Positions 1 to 7,749 of a DNA stretch of 64,000 nt are shown one piece after another (position 1 is the stretch's first letter; every line of letters begins with the position of its first letter). The notes under the pieces are model-generated. The model was not told where the DNA came from and did no database searches. It was given only the letters and a program-made list of their open reading frames with translations. The position numbers and the translations under genes are program-made. The DNA is from an uncultured Polaribacter sp. (GTDB lineage: Bacteria; Bacteroidota; Bacteroidia; Flavobacteriales; Flavobacteriaceae): assembly GCF_947503875.1 (NCBI RefSeq), contig NZ_CANNFH010000005.1:310001-374000 (forward strand), given 5' to 3'.

Positions 1-313
1 GTTCGCTTTTTCCTTTTCCAGATTCTAAAATTCCTTGTGCCAAAGTTATACTTGCAGGTATTTTATAGTCTTGCATTTCTTGTACTGCTATAGCTGCATA
101 TTTTCTTATATAAGCTAAGGTTTCTAAGTTAAGGTTGCTATTGTTTTTTGCTAACTTTTCCGTTAGCACTATAGCTTTTATATCAGGTGAATTTAAAGGT
201 TTGTGTTTTACAATTTCACCACCGGTGTTTTTTGTTTTTATTGCCTTTTTTTTAGAACCACAACTCGCTAAGAATAATAGAAATACAATATAAAATACAC
301 TTTTTAACCTCAT
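1..313 (-). CDS. Glucosaminidase-domain lipoprotein, 3' part cut by window edge
   Basis: Only the first 104 or so codons are present; the frame runs off the left edge. The start is the ATG at 313-311, which shares its A with the TAA stop of the upstream PLP-enzyme gene (TAATG), so translation is probably coupled. The product opens with a lipoprotein signal ending in FLASC (Cys18), then a Lys/Thr-rich linker. The last visible segment, ITLAQGILESGKGKSE, matches the catalytic-Glu region of FlgJ/GH73-type N-acetylglucosaminidases, which cleave peptidoglycan. In flavobacteria this protein usually ends in LysM repeats, but that part lies outside the window. Inferred role: cell-wall remodelling at the outer membrane or periplasm. 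Confidence 0.8.
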   Translation of the reverse strand, partial: MRLKSVFYIVFLLFLASCGSKKKAIKTKNTGGEIVKHKPLNSPDIKAIVLTEKLAKNNSNLNLETLAYIRKYAAIAVQEMQDYKIPASITLAQGILESGKGKSE

Positions 314-1272
314 TATACATTAATTATTTGTTCTTGTTTTTCTTTTAAAGTTTTATTAAAACCTGTTATTCCTTGTATGCCACCTGTATGTATTGCTAAT
401 AATTTACTACCTGCTTTAAAGTTATCTTTAGCCACTAAATCTAAAATTCCAAAAAGCATTTTTCCAGTATAAACTGGGTCTAATAAAATACCAGTTTTGT
501 TTTTAAAATCATTAATAAAATCAATCAATTCATTATTGTGTTTTGCATAACCACCAAAATGATAGTTTACATGTAATTTCCAATTTCTTTTTGTTGTGAA
601 CTTAGAAATTTCATCTTTTAAAAATCCACCTTTTAAGGCAGGAAATCCAATTATTTTTTGGTTTTTTTTAGAGGCATTTATTAAACCTGCAATTGTGCCT
701 CCAGTGCCAATTGAGCTACAAATATAATCGAAATCTGTATCTTGTTTTGTTAAAATTTCTTGGCAACCATCTACAGCTAAGCAATTTGTGCCACCTTCTG
801 GTATTAAATAAAAATCGCCATATCTATTTTTTAATTTTTCTATAAAGCCAAAAGAATTTTTTTGTCTGTAAATGGTTCTATCTACAAACTGAAATTTCAT
901 TCCGTTTTTATGGGCTTCATTTAAAGTAGCATTATTAGCTAGTGTTTCTTTTAGGTTTTTGCCTAATTCATCTCCTCTAATAATTCCTACAGTGGCAAAA
1001 CCTTCCATTTTACCTGCAACAGCTGTAGCCACAATATGGTTAGAAAAAGCGCCACCAAAAGTAAGTATCGATTTTTTTTTCAATTTTTTAGCCTCAGCTA
1101 AATTGTATTTTAATTTTCTAAATTTATTTCCAGAAACAAAAGGATGTATTAAATCTTCTCTTTTAATAAAGAGTTCTATTTGTTTTTCTTTTAAAATTGG
1201 TAATTCTATTTGTTGATTTTCGGCAACAAAATCTTGACTAAAAAAGTTGTTTTCTATTGTTTGTAACATCAT
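313..1272 (-). CDS. 1-Aminocyclopropane-1-carboxylate deaminase/D-cysteine desulfhydrase family PLP enzyme
   Basis: A fold-type II PLP enzyme of about 319 residues, the usual family length. Visible motifs are SGNKFRKL (Schiff-base lysine region), GGAFSNH (substrate carboxylate loop) and SIGTGGTIAGL (phosphate-binding glycine loop). Family members open the ring of ACC or eliminate sulfide from D-cysteine; the substrate here cannot be read from sequence. The frame stays open upstream to a TTG at 1287, but a -7 box TATTTTTG on the minus strand (1292-1285) covers that TTG, so I start at the ATG at 1272 (a second ATG follows at 1269). It is the first gene of a two-gene unit with the glucosaminidase. 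In flavobacteria this neighbour pair is recurrent. Confidence 0.85.
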   Translation of the reverse strand: MMLQTIENNFFSQDFVAENQQIELPILKEKQIELFIKREDLIHPFVSGNKFRKLKYNLAEAKKLKKKSILTFGGAFSNHIVATAVAGKMEGFATVGIIRGDELGKNLKETLANNATLNEAHKNGMKFQFVDRTIYRQKNSFGFIEKLKNRYGDFYLIPEGGTNCLAVDGCQEILTKQDTDFDYICSSIGTGGTIAGLINASKKNQKIIGFPALKGGFLKDEISKFTTKRNWKLHVNYHFGGYAKHNNELIDFINDFKNKTGILLDPVYTGKMLFGILDLVAKDNFKAGSKLLAIHTGGIQGITGFNKTLKEKQEQIINV

Positions 1273-1284
1273 ATGGTATATGTG

Positions 1285-1292
1285 CAAAAATA
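1285..1292 (-). promoter_or_regulatory. -7 promoter element TATTTTTG for the PLP-enzyme operon
   Basis: This is an exact match to the Bacteroidota -7 consensus TAnnTTTG, read on the minus strand. It lies 12 bases before the ATG at 1272. With transcription starting about 7 bases after the G, the 5' leader would be only about 6 bases. Confidence 0.6.
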
Positions 1293-1337
1293 CAGAAAGT
1301 AGTTGTAAAGTAAGGCTAATTTCATTTTAAGTATCTT

Positions 1338-1345
1338 TAACTTTC
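1338..1345 (+). promoter_or_regulatory. Probable -7 element TAACTTTC
   Basis: A near match to TAnnTTTG (last base C) 17 bases before the ATG at 1363, in the divergent gap with the PLP-enzyme gene. The -33 TTG is not clear. Confidence 0.35.
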
Positions 1346-1362
1346 GAATAAAAAAAACAGCA

Positions 1363-1851
1363 ATGAAATTAATATATAAACCAAGTAACACTTTATTTGC
1401 AATGCTTTTATTTCTAGCAAGTTATTTTGCAAATGCACAAACTAACGGAAACCAACAAATGGCAAAACTAAATTTTATGATTGGCAATTGGGTGGGTACA
1501 TCTACAAGTTATAAAAATGGTAAAATAAACAAGCAAGTTCCTGCATCTCAAGTTATAAGTTACAAGGTAGATCAAAATATTATTACGATAGATTTAAATT
1601 CGGAAACATTAAAATTGCATACTGTAATTTATTATGATGATGAAAAACAAAGCTATTTGTACAATCCTTATTACAATAATGGTTCAGCAAAATATACTGC
1701 TATTTTAAAAGATGATAAATTTATAGTTTCTCCCAATCCTGAAAAACGATTTGTTTTTCAACTTTTAGAAGACGATTCTTTTAGGGAATATGGAGAGGTT
1801 TTTAAAGACGGAGTTTGGTTAGTTTATTTTGAAGATAACTTTAAGAAATAA
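1363..1851 (+). CDS. Secreted protein of unknown function, 162 residues
   Basis: A signal peptide is clear (hydrophobic stretch ending ...SYFANAQ, residues 1-26). The mature part begins MAKLNFMIGNWVGTS and alternates short beta-type segments, which resembles small calycin/lipocalin-like barrels that open with 'LxFLxGxWxG' (DUF1579-type proteins). I cannot assign the family with confidence. No cysteines or catalytic motif stand out. It is followed by a 109-base gap and a secreted peptidase-like gene on the same strand. Inferred location: periplasm. Confidence 0.7.
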   Translation: MKLIYKPSNTLFAMLLFLASYFANAQTNGNQQMAKLNFMIGNWVGTSTSYKNGKINKQVPASQVISYKVDQNIITIDLNSETLKLHTVIYYDDEKQSYLYNPYYNNGSAKYTAILKDDKFIVSPNPEKRFVFQLLEDDSFREYGEVFKDGVWLVYFEDNFKK

Positions 1852-1926
1852 ACTAACAAGCTGTTTTTGTGGGGTTTTATAAACTATTTAACAGTAAAAG
1901 CATATTTTTTTATCTCTAGAAATGCT

Positions 1927-1934
1927 TAAGTTTG
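1927..1934 (+). promoter_or_regulatory. -7 promoter element TAAGTTTG
   Basis: An exact TAnnTTTG match, 26 bases before the ATG at 1961. It overlaps an upstream in-frame ATG (1922), which argues that 1961 is the true start. Confidence 0.5.
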
Positions 1935-1960
1935 TAAAAACCCTTATACCTTTCATTATT

Positions 1961-2977
1961 ATGAGAAATTTTTTTATACTATTTCTTTTTATCTTTTCTA
2001 TTAAAGTAAGTGCACAAACTCCACCAAAAGTAAACCCTCTTTTTAGAAATTCTATAGTTTCTACAAATATAGATTTTATAAAAGCAACAGATATAGATGC
2101 TTTGGTAAATGTGCAGTTTTTAGGGCGAGAAACTAAAGAAATGCCAGATAGTAGAAACGATAATTTATTTGATAACAATACTTTTATTTTTAAAGCAAAT
2201 TTTTCTGATAATACAGCTATTGAAATTTGGTGCCATAGTTCTTTTGGTAACACTTCTGCGGCCAAAGAATATGCAGATAAATTGGCGCCTAGACTTGGTA
2301 AATTACCAGATTTTATGAGAAATAATGTAAATCATGTAGTTGTGCATAAAGGTGATGCAGGCGCATTTGCAGAAAGTGAAGCCAACTTTTTTGTTTTGTA
2401 TTCTGATAATATGGATGTAAGAATAGAAAATAACGATTTAGAAGAAACTGTTTTTCATGAGTCTGTACACGCTTCTTTAGATTTACTTCATTTAAATAAA
2501 AGTGGTTGGATGAATGCACAAACAACAGATGGTAATTTTATTACCAACTATGCATCAGAAAATGTTTTTAAAGAAGATTTTGCAGAAACAATGCTGTTTG
2601 TGTACACTATGGTAAGATATCCAGAAAGATTAACTACAGATGTAAAAGATTGGGTAAACACACACTTGCCAAATCGTTATAATTATATCGTAGATAATGT
2701 GTTACCTAAAACACTTTCTATAAATGATTTTGTTGCAGATAGCGCTGTAAGTGTTTTGAATATTTACCCAAATCCTAGTGATAAAGAGGTGCAGGTTGTT
2801 TTAAAAAATAGCACGAATAGTAAAGCACAAATACAGATTTACACCATTACTGGTAAACTTGTAAAATCTATTGATTTATTTAAAGAAAGTAATAAAATAG
2901 ATGTTAGTGATTTAACTACAGGTGTTTATTATGTGCATGTAAAAGGGTATAAACTGGCAAAACTTCTTAAAAAGTAA
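1961..2977 (+). CDS. Secreted HExxH-motif protein with T9SS type A sorting domain
   Basis: 338 residues from the ATG at 1961, where a signal peptide starts (MRNFFILFLFIF...VSAQ). An upstream in-frame ATG at 1922 would put 13 odd residues before it and overlaps a promoter box. The middle carries HESVH (residues 166-170), a gluzincin-type zinc motif, followed about 35-39 residues later by EDFAE (205-209), whose Glu could be the third zinc ligand. The last 80 or so residues (LNIYPNPSDKEVQ ... GVYYVHVK ... LLKK) are a T9SS type A C-terminal sorting domain, so the protein should cross the outer membrane by the type IX system. I infer an extracellular metallopeptidase; the peptidase family is not recognised. 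A Crp-type regulator gene follows after 18 bases. Confidence 0.75.
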   Translation: MRNFFILFLFIFSIKVSAQTPPKVNPLFRNSIVSTNIDFIKATDIDALVNVQFLGRETKEMPDSRNDNLFDNNTFIFKANFSDNTAIEIWCHSSFGNTSAAKEYADKLAPRLGKLPDFMRNNVNHVVVHKGDAGAFAESEANFFVLYSDNMDVRIENNDLEETVFHESVHASLDLLHLNKSGWMNAQTTDGNFITNYASENVFKEDFAETMLFVYTMVRYPERLTTDVKDWVNTHLPNRYNYIVDNVLPKTLSINDFVADSAVSVLNIYPNPSDKEVQVVLKNSTNSKAQIQIYTITGKLVKSIDLFKESNKIDVSDLTTGVYYVHVKGYKLAKLLKK

Positions 2978-2995
2978 GTTTATTTTAAACATTTT

Positions 2996-3616
2996 ATGGA
3001 AGACATAAAAAAACAACTCTCTTTCTTAAAACCTGCTTTGGTAAATGTCTTGTTAGAAAATAGCACTTTAGCTAATTTTGATAAAGGCACAAAGATTTTA
3101 CGGTTTGAGCAATATGTAAATGTTTTACCCATTGTTATAAGTGGCCTAGTAAAAGTTTTTGCAAAGTTTGAAGAAAAAGAATTGCTGTTGTATTACATAC
3201 AACCCAACCAAAGTTGTGTAATGTCTTTTACTGCAGGTTTAAAAAATAGTACCAGTAAAATTTTTGCGGTTACAGAAGAAGACTCTAAAATTTTGCTGAT
3301 TCCTTTTCAGAAAATTCCGCAACTTTTAAAAGAATATCCAGAATTTAATAATTTGTTTTATGCAGAATATGACTTAAGATATTCTGATTTATTAGGAACT
3401 TTAGAAGACGTTTTTATTAATAAAATGGACAAAAGATTAATAGATTATCTTACCAATAAAGCAAAATTTACCAATACAAAACAACTAAAACTAACCCATT
3501 TAGAAATAGCGAAAGAGCTAGGTACTTCTAGAGAAGTAGTAAGTAGAGTTATTAAAAAACTAGAAAACGAAGGCTTTTTATCTCAAAAAAACAAAGTAAT
3601 CTATTTACACGATTAG
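2996..3616 (+). CDS. Crp/Fnr-family transcriptional regulator
   Basis: 206 residues, the normal length. Residues 1-125 form the cyclic-nucleotide-binding-type beta roll, without the cysteine cluster of Fnr. The C-terminal winged helix holds LTHLEIAKELGTSREVVSRVIKKLENEGFL, a typical Crp-family recognition region with SREVVSR in the DNA helix. The effector is unknown. The gene lies 18 bases after the secreted HExxH gene and could be co-transcribed. Its stop codon lies at the edge of a perfect GTGA-N6-TCAC palindrome (3615-3630), a Crp-type operator that faces the next gene, so this regulator may control the DUF2892 gene and possibly itself. Confidence 0.9.
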   Translation: MEDIKKQLSFLKPALVNVLLENSTLANFDKGTKILRFEQYVNVLPIVISGLVKVFAKFEEKELLLYYIQPNQSCVMSFTAGLKNSTSKIFAVTEEDSKILLIPFQKIPQLLKEYPEFNNLFYAEYDLRYSDLLGTLEDVFINKMDKRLIDYLTNKAKFTNTKQLKLTHLEIAKELGTSREVVSRVIKKLENEGFLSQKNKVIYLHD

Positions 3617-3630
3617 TGACTTTAGTCACT
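3615..3630. promoter_or_regulatory. Crp/Fnr-type palindromic operator AGTGACTTTAGTCACT
   Basis: A perfect 7+2+7 inverted repeat that contains GTGA-N6-TCAC, the core and spacing of Crp-family sites. Its centre (3622.5) is about 43 bases upstream of the transcription start predicted from the -7 box at 3652-3659, close to the -41.5 position of class II activation. It starts inside the stop codon of the Crp/Fnr gene. It could also act as a weak terminator stem, although no T-run follows directly. Confidence 0.5.
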
Positions 3631-3651
3631 GCACAGCTCTTTTTTTTAAAA

Positions 3652-3659
3652 TACTTTTG
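3652..3659 (+). promoter_or_regulatory. -7 promoter element TACTTTTG
   Basis: An exact TAnnTTTG match 65 bases before the DUF2892 start, giving a predicted leader of about 59 bases. The Crp-type palindrome lies just upstream and no good -33 TTG is visible, as is common for activator-dependent promoters. Confidence 0.5.
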
Positions 3660-3724
3660 TATCAGTTAGATTGTTGTTTTGCAATCTCTCTAAAATTTAA
3701 CAATCATTTTAAAAATAAAGAATC

Positions 3725-3931
3725 ATGAAAAAAAACGTAGGAAATCCAGATAGAATTATTAGAGTAATTCTTGCCATTGTATTAGCAGTATTATATTTTA
3801 CAGGGGTTATTTCTGGAACGTTAGGTTTAGTATTGGTAATTGCAGGAGGCGTATTTTTAGCGACAAGTTTTGTAAGTTTTTGCCCTATTTATGCAGTTTT
3901 AGGTAAAAGTACTTGCGCTATAAAAAAGTAA
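3725..3931 (+). CDS. DUF2892 (YgaP-type) small membrane protein
   Basis: 68 residues. It opens with KKNVGNPDRIIRVILAI, the signature of DUF2892, followed by two membrane helices (about residues 11-28 and 31-50) and a C-terminal SFCPIYAVLGKSTC segment with two cysteines. The family is the membrane module of the YgaP rhodanese and is often linked to sulfur or redox stress; the actual role is unknown. It stands alone downstream of the Crp/Fnr gene with its own -7 box and a Crp-type palindrome, so it is the best candidate target of that regulator. Confidence 0.85.
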   Translation: MKKNVGNPDRIIRVILAIVLAVLYFTGVISGTLGLVLVIAGGVFLATSFVSFCPIYAVLGKSTCAIKK

Positions 3932-3947
3932 GTATAAAAAGAGGCAC

Positions 3948-4262
3948 TCTAAAAAGTACCAAAGTTTATCATTTTTTAGAACTACTTGCAATAAAACACA
4001 TTTTATTGTAAGTAGTTTAAAATGCTAAAACTGAGTTAGAATATAATTCTATAAAATTTAAGAGTTTAGATTTCTCTCAAAAGATCCAAAAAACAAAAAA
4101 GCGCTAAAAATTGTAACACAACAGTAAGCCCACAAACTTGTCACTTCGATTTTAAGAGAAGTCTCATAAGAGTATGAACTGTGAACCTTACTTAAACGCT
4201 TGCTTTGCTTTATGGGATTTCTCCCAAAAGTGGAAATGACAGGTCTAATTGTACTTTTTAGA
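3948..4262. repeat. Composite non-coding repeat element bounded by a 12-bp inverted repeat
   Basis: This gene-free stretch (3932-4277) is bounded by TCTAAAAAGTAC at 3948-3959 and its exact reverse complement at 4251-4262. Inside are a 17-bp hairpin (3980-3996 with 4001-4017, one G-U pair) and two facing copies of a REP-like unit, TGTCAyTTCgA...AGAArTCyCATAA, at 4139-4169 and 4210-4241. A third single copy lies at 19322-19353. A short open frame through this region (4058-4306, minus) is only the repeat in translation. The stretch probably also serves as the end of both flanking transcripts. Confidence 0.6.
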
Positions 4263-4277
4263 CACTTCTTTTTTGTT

Positions 4278-6197
4278 TTAAGAAAAGTTAGCGATTTCTG
4301 CTTCAACTTTTTCCCAATCTTCCATTAAAGTATCTACTTTGGCTTTTTTAGCTTTGTATTTTTCAAAGAAATTTGGTCTTGCAGAAACTTCTGCATAATT
4401 GTTAGCCAATTCTAAATCTTGCTTTTCAATTTCTTTTTCTAAATCTGCAATTTCTGTTTCTATGTTAGACAGCTTATTGTTTAGCTTTTTCAATTGTTTT
4501 TCTTGATCTCTAGACAATTGTTGCGCTCCTTTTTTAGAAGAATCTTTAGTAACTTTTACAACCGTTTTCTTTTCAGCTTCACGTAAGCTTTCCATTTTGT
4601 GTTGCTCTAAGAAATAATCAATATCGCCTAAATATTCTTTAATTTCTTTGTCTTTAAAGCCGTAGACAGTTGTAGTTAAGCCTTGTAAAAATTCCCTATC
4701 GTGAGAAACTACAATTAAGGTTCCGTTAAAATTATTTAACGCTTCTTTTAAAACAGTTTTAGAGGCAATGTCTAAGTGGTTTGTTGGCTCATCCATTATT
4801 AAAACATTGAATGGTTGTAATAATAATTTACACAATGCTAACCTGTTTCTTTCTCCTCCAGAAAGTACTTTTGCTTTCTTGTCTACAGCATCTCCACCAA
4901 ATAAGAAAGAGCCCAACATGTCTCTAACACGCATTCTATTAGTGTCTGTTGCAGCGTCTTCCATAATTTCTAAGACGGTTTTTTCTGGTGGTAAATGTTC
5001 AGATTGATTTTGAGCAAAATAACCAACTTCTACATTATGCCCCAATTTTAAATGACCTTCAAAAGGAATTTCACCAACCATCATTTTTGCCAAGGTAGAT
5101 TTTCCTTGTCCGTTTTGACCAACAAATGCAATTTTGCTATTTCTTTCAATTAATAAATCAACACCATCTAAAACGTGTTTTTCTCCATAACTTTTAGATA
5201 AATCTTCGGCTTCAACAATAATTTTACCAGGTTCTTTAGAAATGTTAAAACGCACATTCATTGCCTGATTATCATCTTGGTCTACTTCAATCAATTCAAC
5301 TTTATCTAGTTGTTTCATTAAAGATTGTGCCATAGAAGCTTTACTTGCTTTGGCTTTAAATTTATCAATCAATAATTTTTTCTGACGAATTTCTTTCTCT
5401 TGATTTTTTTGCGCTTGTAACTGCTTTTCTTTGATTTCTCCTCTTAATAATAAGAATTGCGAGTAAGGTTTTTTGTAATCGTAAATTTGCCCTAAAGAAA
5501 TTTCTATGGTTCTATTGGTTACATTATCTAAAAACATTTTATCGTGAGAAACTAAAACTATCGCGCCAGCGTAAGACTTTAAAAAGTTTTCTAACCAAAT
5601 AATAGATTCAATATCTAAGTGGTTTGTTGGCTCATCTAAAAGTAGAATATCATTATTTTGTAATAACAATTTTGCCAATTCAATTCGCATTCTCCATCCA
5701 CCAGAAAAAGTATCGGTAAGTTTATCAAAATCTTCTCTTTGAAAACCTAAACCTTGCAGTATTTTTTCGGTATCTCCTTGGTAATTGTATCCTCCTAAAA
5801 GTTCGTAACGTTCTTGTTTGTCTGTTAATTCTTGTATTAATTCTGTGTAAGAATCGCTTTCGTAATCTGTTCTGGTGGTAAGTTGATTATTAATAGCATC
5901 TAACTCTAATTCTATTGCTTTTATTTCTTCAAAAGCTTGGTAAGCTTCTTCTAAAATGGTCCTTCCTTCTACAAAATCTATGTCTTGTCTTAAAAAGCCC
6001 ATTCTAATATCTTTATCAAAAGCCATAGTACCACCACTGGTTTCTATATCTTTAGAAAGTACTTTTAAAAGGGTAGATTTTCCGGCTCCATTTTTACCAA
6101 TCAAACCAATTCTATCTCCTTTATTTAGTTTAAAGGTTATTCCTGAAAATAAATCAGTTCCCATAAATGAAACTGTTAAATTATGTACGTTTAGCAT
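4278..6197 (-). CDS. ABC-F family ATP-binding protein (translation factor type)
   Basis: 639 residues with two ABC domains in one chain and no membrane segment. Domain 1 has GKNGAGKST (Walker A), FSGGWRMRIELA (signature) and LLLDEPTNHLD (Walker B); domain 2 has GQNGQGKST, LSGGERNRLAL and LIMDEPTNHLD. Between them lies the basic linker (about residues 240-310) that contacts the ribosome in this class, and the last 100 residues are a charged coiled coil (LKKLNNKLSNIETEIADLEKEIEK). These features place it with EttA/Uup/YheS-type factors that act on stalled or initiating ribosomes. Subtype is not assigned. It is transcribed alone, divergent from the DUF983 gene. Confidence 0.9.
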   Translation of the reverse strand: MLNVHNLTVSFMGTDLFSGITFKLNKGDRIGLIGKNGAGKSTLLKVLSKDIETSGGTMAFDKDIRMGFLRQDIDFVEGRTILEEAYQAFEEIKAIELELDAINNQLTTRTDYESDSYTELIQELTDKQERYELLGGYNYQGDTEKILQGLGFQREDFDKLTDTFSGGWRMRIELAKLLLQNNDILLLDEPTNHLDIESIIWLENFLKSYAGAIVLVSHDKMFLDNVTNRTIEISLGQIYDYKKPYSQFLLLRGEIKEKQLQAQKNQEKEIRQKKLLIDKFKAKASKASMAQSLMKQLDKVELIEVDQDDNQAMNVRFNISKEPGKIIVEAEDLSKSYGEKHVLDGVDLLIERNSKIAFVGQNGQGKSTLAKMMVGEIPFEGHLKLGHNVEVGYFAQNQSEHLPPEKTVLEIMEDAATDTNRMRVRDMLGSFLFGGDAVDKKAKVLSGGERNRLALCKLLLQPFNVLIMDEPTNHLDIASKTVLKEALNNFNGTLIVVSHDREFLQGLTTTVYGFKDKEIKEYLGDIDYFLEQHKMESLREAEKKTVVKVTKDSSKKGAQQLSRDQEKQLKKLNNKLSNIETEIADLEKEIEKQDLELANNYAEVSARPNFFEKYKAKKAKVDTLMEDWEKVEAEIANFS

Positions 6198-6238
6198 GAA
6201 ATGTAATGATTGTTACTGAATTAAAGTTGTAAAAAATT

Positions 6239-6246
6239 TACCTTTG
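6239..6246 (+). promoter_or_regulatory. -7 promoter element TACCTTTG
   Basis: An exact TAnnTTTG match. It overlaps the upstream in-frame start at 6244, so the DUF983 gene should start at 6274, with a predicted leader of about 20 bases. Confidence 0.5.
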
Positions 6247-6273
6247 CAAAAGTATATAATTTTTAAGGTTACT

Positions 6274-6654
6274 ATGTTTAAAAAAGGAACAAAAATCTAC
6301 AGTATTTTAAAAGGGAAGTGTCCACAATGTCATGAAGGTGATTTTTTTAAGCATAAATTTACATTTAACCCTGCAAAAATTACAACATTACATAGCAATT
6401 GCCCAAATTGTAATTTAAAATATATGATGGAACCTTCTTTTTTTTATGGCGCCATGTATGTAAATTACGGAATTACAGTAGCACTTTCTGTTGCCGTTTT
6501 TGTAATTGCCTCTGTATTTTTTGGTTTGGAATTATTACACTCCTTTTTAGCAATTGTTATTGCATTAATTGTTTTGGCACCTGTAAACTTGCGTTTGTCT
6601 AGAATTCTTTGGATAAATATGTTTGTTGGTTATAAAAAGGATAAGAAAAGTTAA
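6274..6654 (+). CDS. DUF983 family zinc-ribbon membrane protein
   Basis: 126 residues from the ATG at 6274; the in-frame start at 6244 is covered by a -7 box. The N-terminal part has two CxxC pairs (KCPQCHEGD and NCPNCNLKY), a zinc-ribbon arrangement, followed by two membrane helices (roughly residues 60-80 and 85-105). This is the DUF983 layout; the function of the family is unknown. Its stop overlaps the stop of the convergent FAD-oxidoreductase gene by 4 bases. Confidence 0.85.
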   Translation: MFKKGTKIYSILKGKCPQCHEGDFFKHKFTFNPAKITTLHSNCPNCNLKYMMEPSFFYGAMYVNYGITVALSVAVFVIASVFFGLELLHSFLAIVIALIVLAPVNLRLSRILWINMFVGYKKDKKS

Positions 6655-7691
6655 TTAAATCGCATTATATCTGCCTTTTCATCCAAAGCCTCATTTTTAG
6701 TAATATGATTGAATAAATTTTTAGCCATAGTTGGTGCTAACATTACACCTCTTGTGCCTAAACCATTTAAAATAGCTAAGTTTTTATGAGTTTTATGCAA
6801 GCCTATAAATGGTTTTCTATCTGCAGTTGCTGGTCTTATGCCTGCAGTTTGGTCAATAATTGTATAGGGAACATCAATTACCTTTTTTAATTTTTCTACC
6901 AGTTCTTCTTTCCCGTCTTCAGACGGACTAGAGGTTTTGTCTTTATGATTAAAAGTGGCGCCAACTTTGTAATGATGATCTCCTAAAGGAATTAAAAATA
7001 AAGCCGATTTTAATAAAAATTCGATATTAATTTCTGGTGCATAAATGGTAATTAATTCTCCTTTTACTTCATCTAAAGGTAAATAATTAAAAAACGGATT
7101 TTCTTTCATTCCAAAACCTTCACAAAAAACAATTTTTTTACAACTAATATCTTTGTAGGTTATTTTTTCTTCGGAAATTTCTAATTGTTGATGCTCAAAA
7201 GCTTCAAAGCGAATTGCGTTTAATTCTTTTAGGTAATTTCTGTAAGCACTTACCAATTTTAAAGTGTCTATTCTACCAGCTTCATTTACAATACCAAAAC
7301 CAAAATCGCCAACAACACCAGTTACTTTTTCATGTGCTATTTTAGAATTCATAAATTGTTTTAGTTTTGGTTTATCAGAAAGTGCAAACCAATTGTTTTG
7401 TTCTTCAATAGACTTGAAGGCTCTTTTAATTTCGAATTTTTCATCGAATTTTTGATTTAGTTTTTTTTCTAAACCCTCATAAAAAGGCATTGCCAAATCT
7501 ATTTGTTCTGCTGCATTCCAAACAGGTGTAAACCGTCTTAAAATAACAGGATTGTAAACGCCACCTGCAACCAAAGAAGAAGTTTGCGAAGCATCTTCAA
7601 AAACAATAAAGGTTTTTTTAGCAGTAATTAATTCTTCTGCAAAAGCCAACCCTGCCAAACCTAAACCAACAATTATGTAATCTACTTTCAT
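6651..7691 (-). CDS. FAD-dependent oxidoreductase, DAO (glycine/D-amino acid oxidase) family
   Basis: 346 residues. The N-terminus is a dinucleotide-binding loop (DYIIVGLGLAGLAFAEEL) followed by an acidic residue region, and the C-terminal part has the second FAD contact (LNGLGTRGVMLAPTMAKNL). The substrate is unknown; DAO members oxidise amines, and in some bacteria this kind of protein is linked to tRNA modification (MnmC-like C-terminal part). A -7 box (TATTTTTG, minus strand 7703-7696) lies only 4 bases before the ATG, so the mRNA is predicted to be leaderless. Confidence 0.75.
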   Translation of the reverse strand: MKVDYIIVGLGLAGLAFAEELITAKKTFIVFEDASQTSSLVAGGVYNPVILRRFTPVWNAAEQIDLAMPFYEGLEKKLNQKFDEKFEIKRAFKSIEEQNNWFALSDKPKLKQFMNSKIAHEKVTGVVGDFGFGIVNEAGRIDTLKLVSAYRNYLKELNAIRFEAFEHQQLEISEEKITYKDISCKKIVFCEGFGMKENPFFNYLPLDEVKGELITIYAPEINIEFLLKSALFLIPLGDHHYKVGATFNHKDKTSSPSEDGKEELVEKLKKVIDVPYTIIDQTAGIRPATADRKPFIGLHKTHKNLAILNGLGTRGVMLAPTMAKNLFNHITKNEALDEKADIMRFN

Positions 7692-7695
7692 AGTA

Positions 7696-7703
7696 CAAAA
7701 ATA
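7696..7703 (-). promoter_or_regulatory. -7 promoter element TATTTTTG, 4 bases from the start codon
   Basis: An exact TAnnTTTG match on the minus strand. With the usual 7-base distance from the G, transcription would begin within the ATG of the DAO-family gene. Confidence 0.55.
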
Positions 7704-7749
7704 ATTAAGTTTTTTGTTGAAGTTAGCAATTGAACCGATAAAATAAAGA

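Noticed and set aside
4058..4306. Minus-strand open frame of 82 codons next to the ABC-F gene
   Set aside because: It reads through the facing REP units and overlaps the ABC-F end; it has no promoter or family resemblance and looks like repeat DNA in translation.
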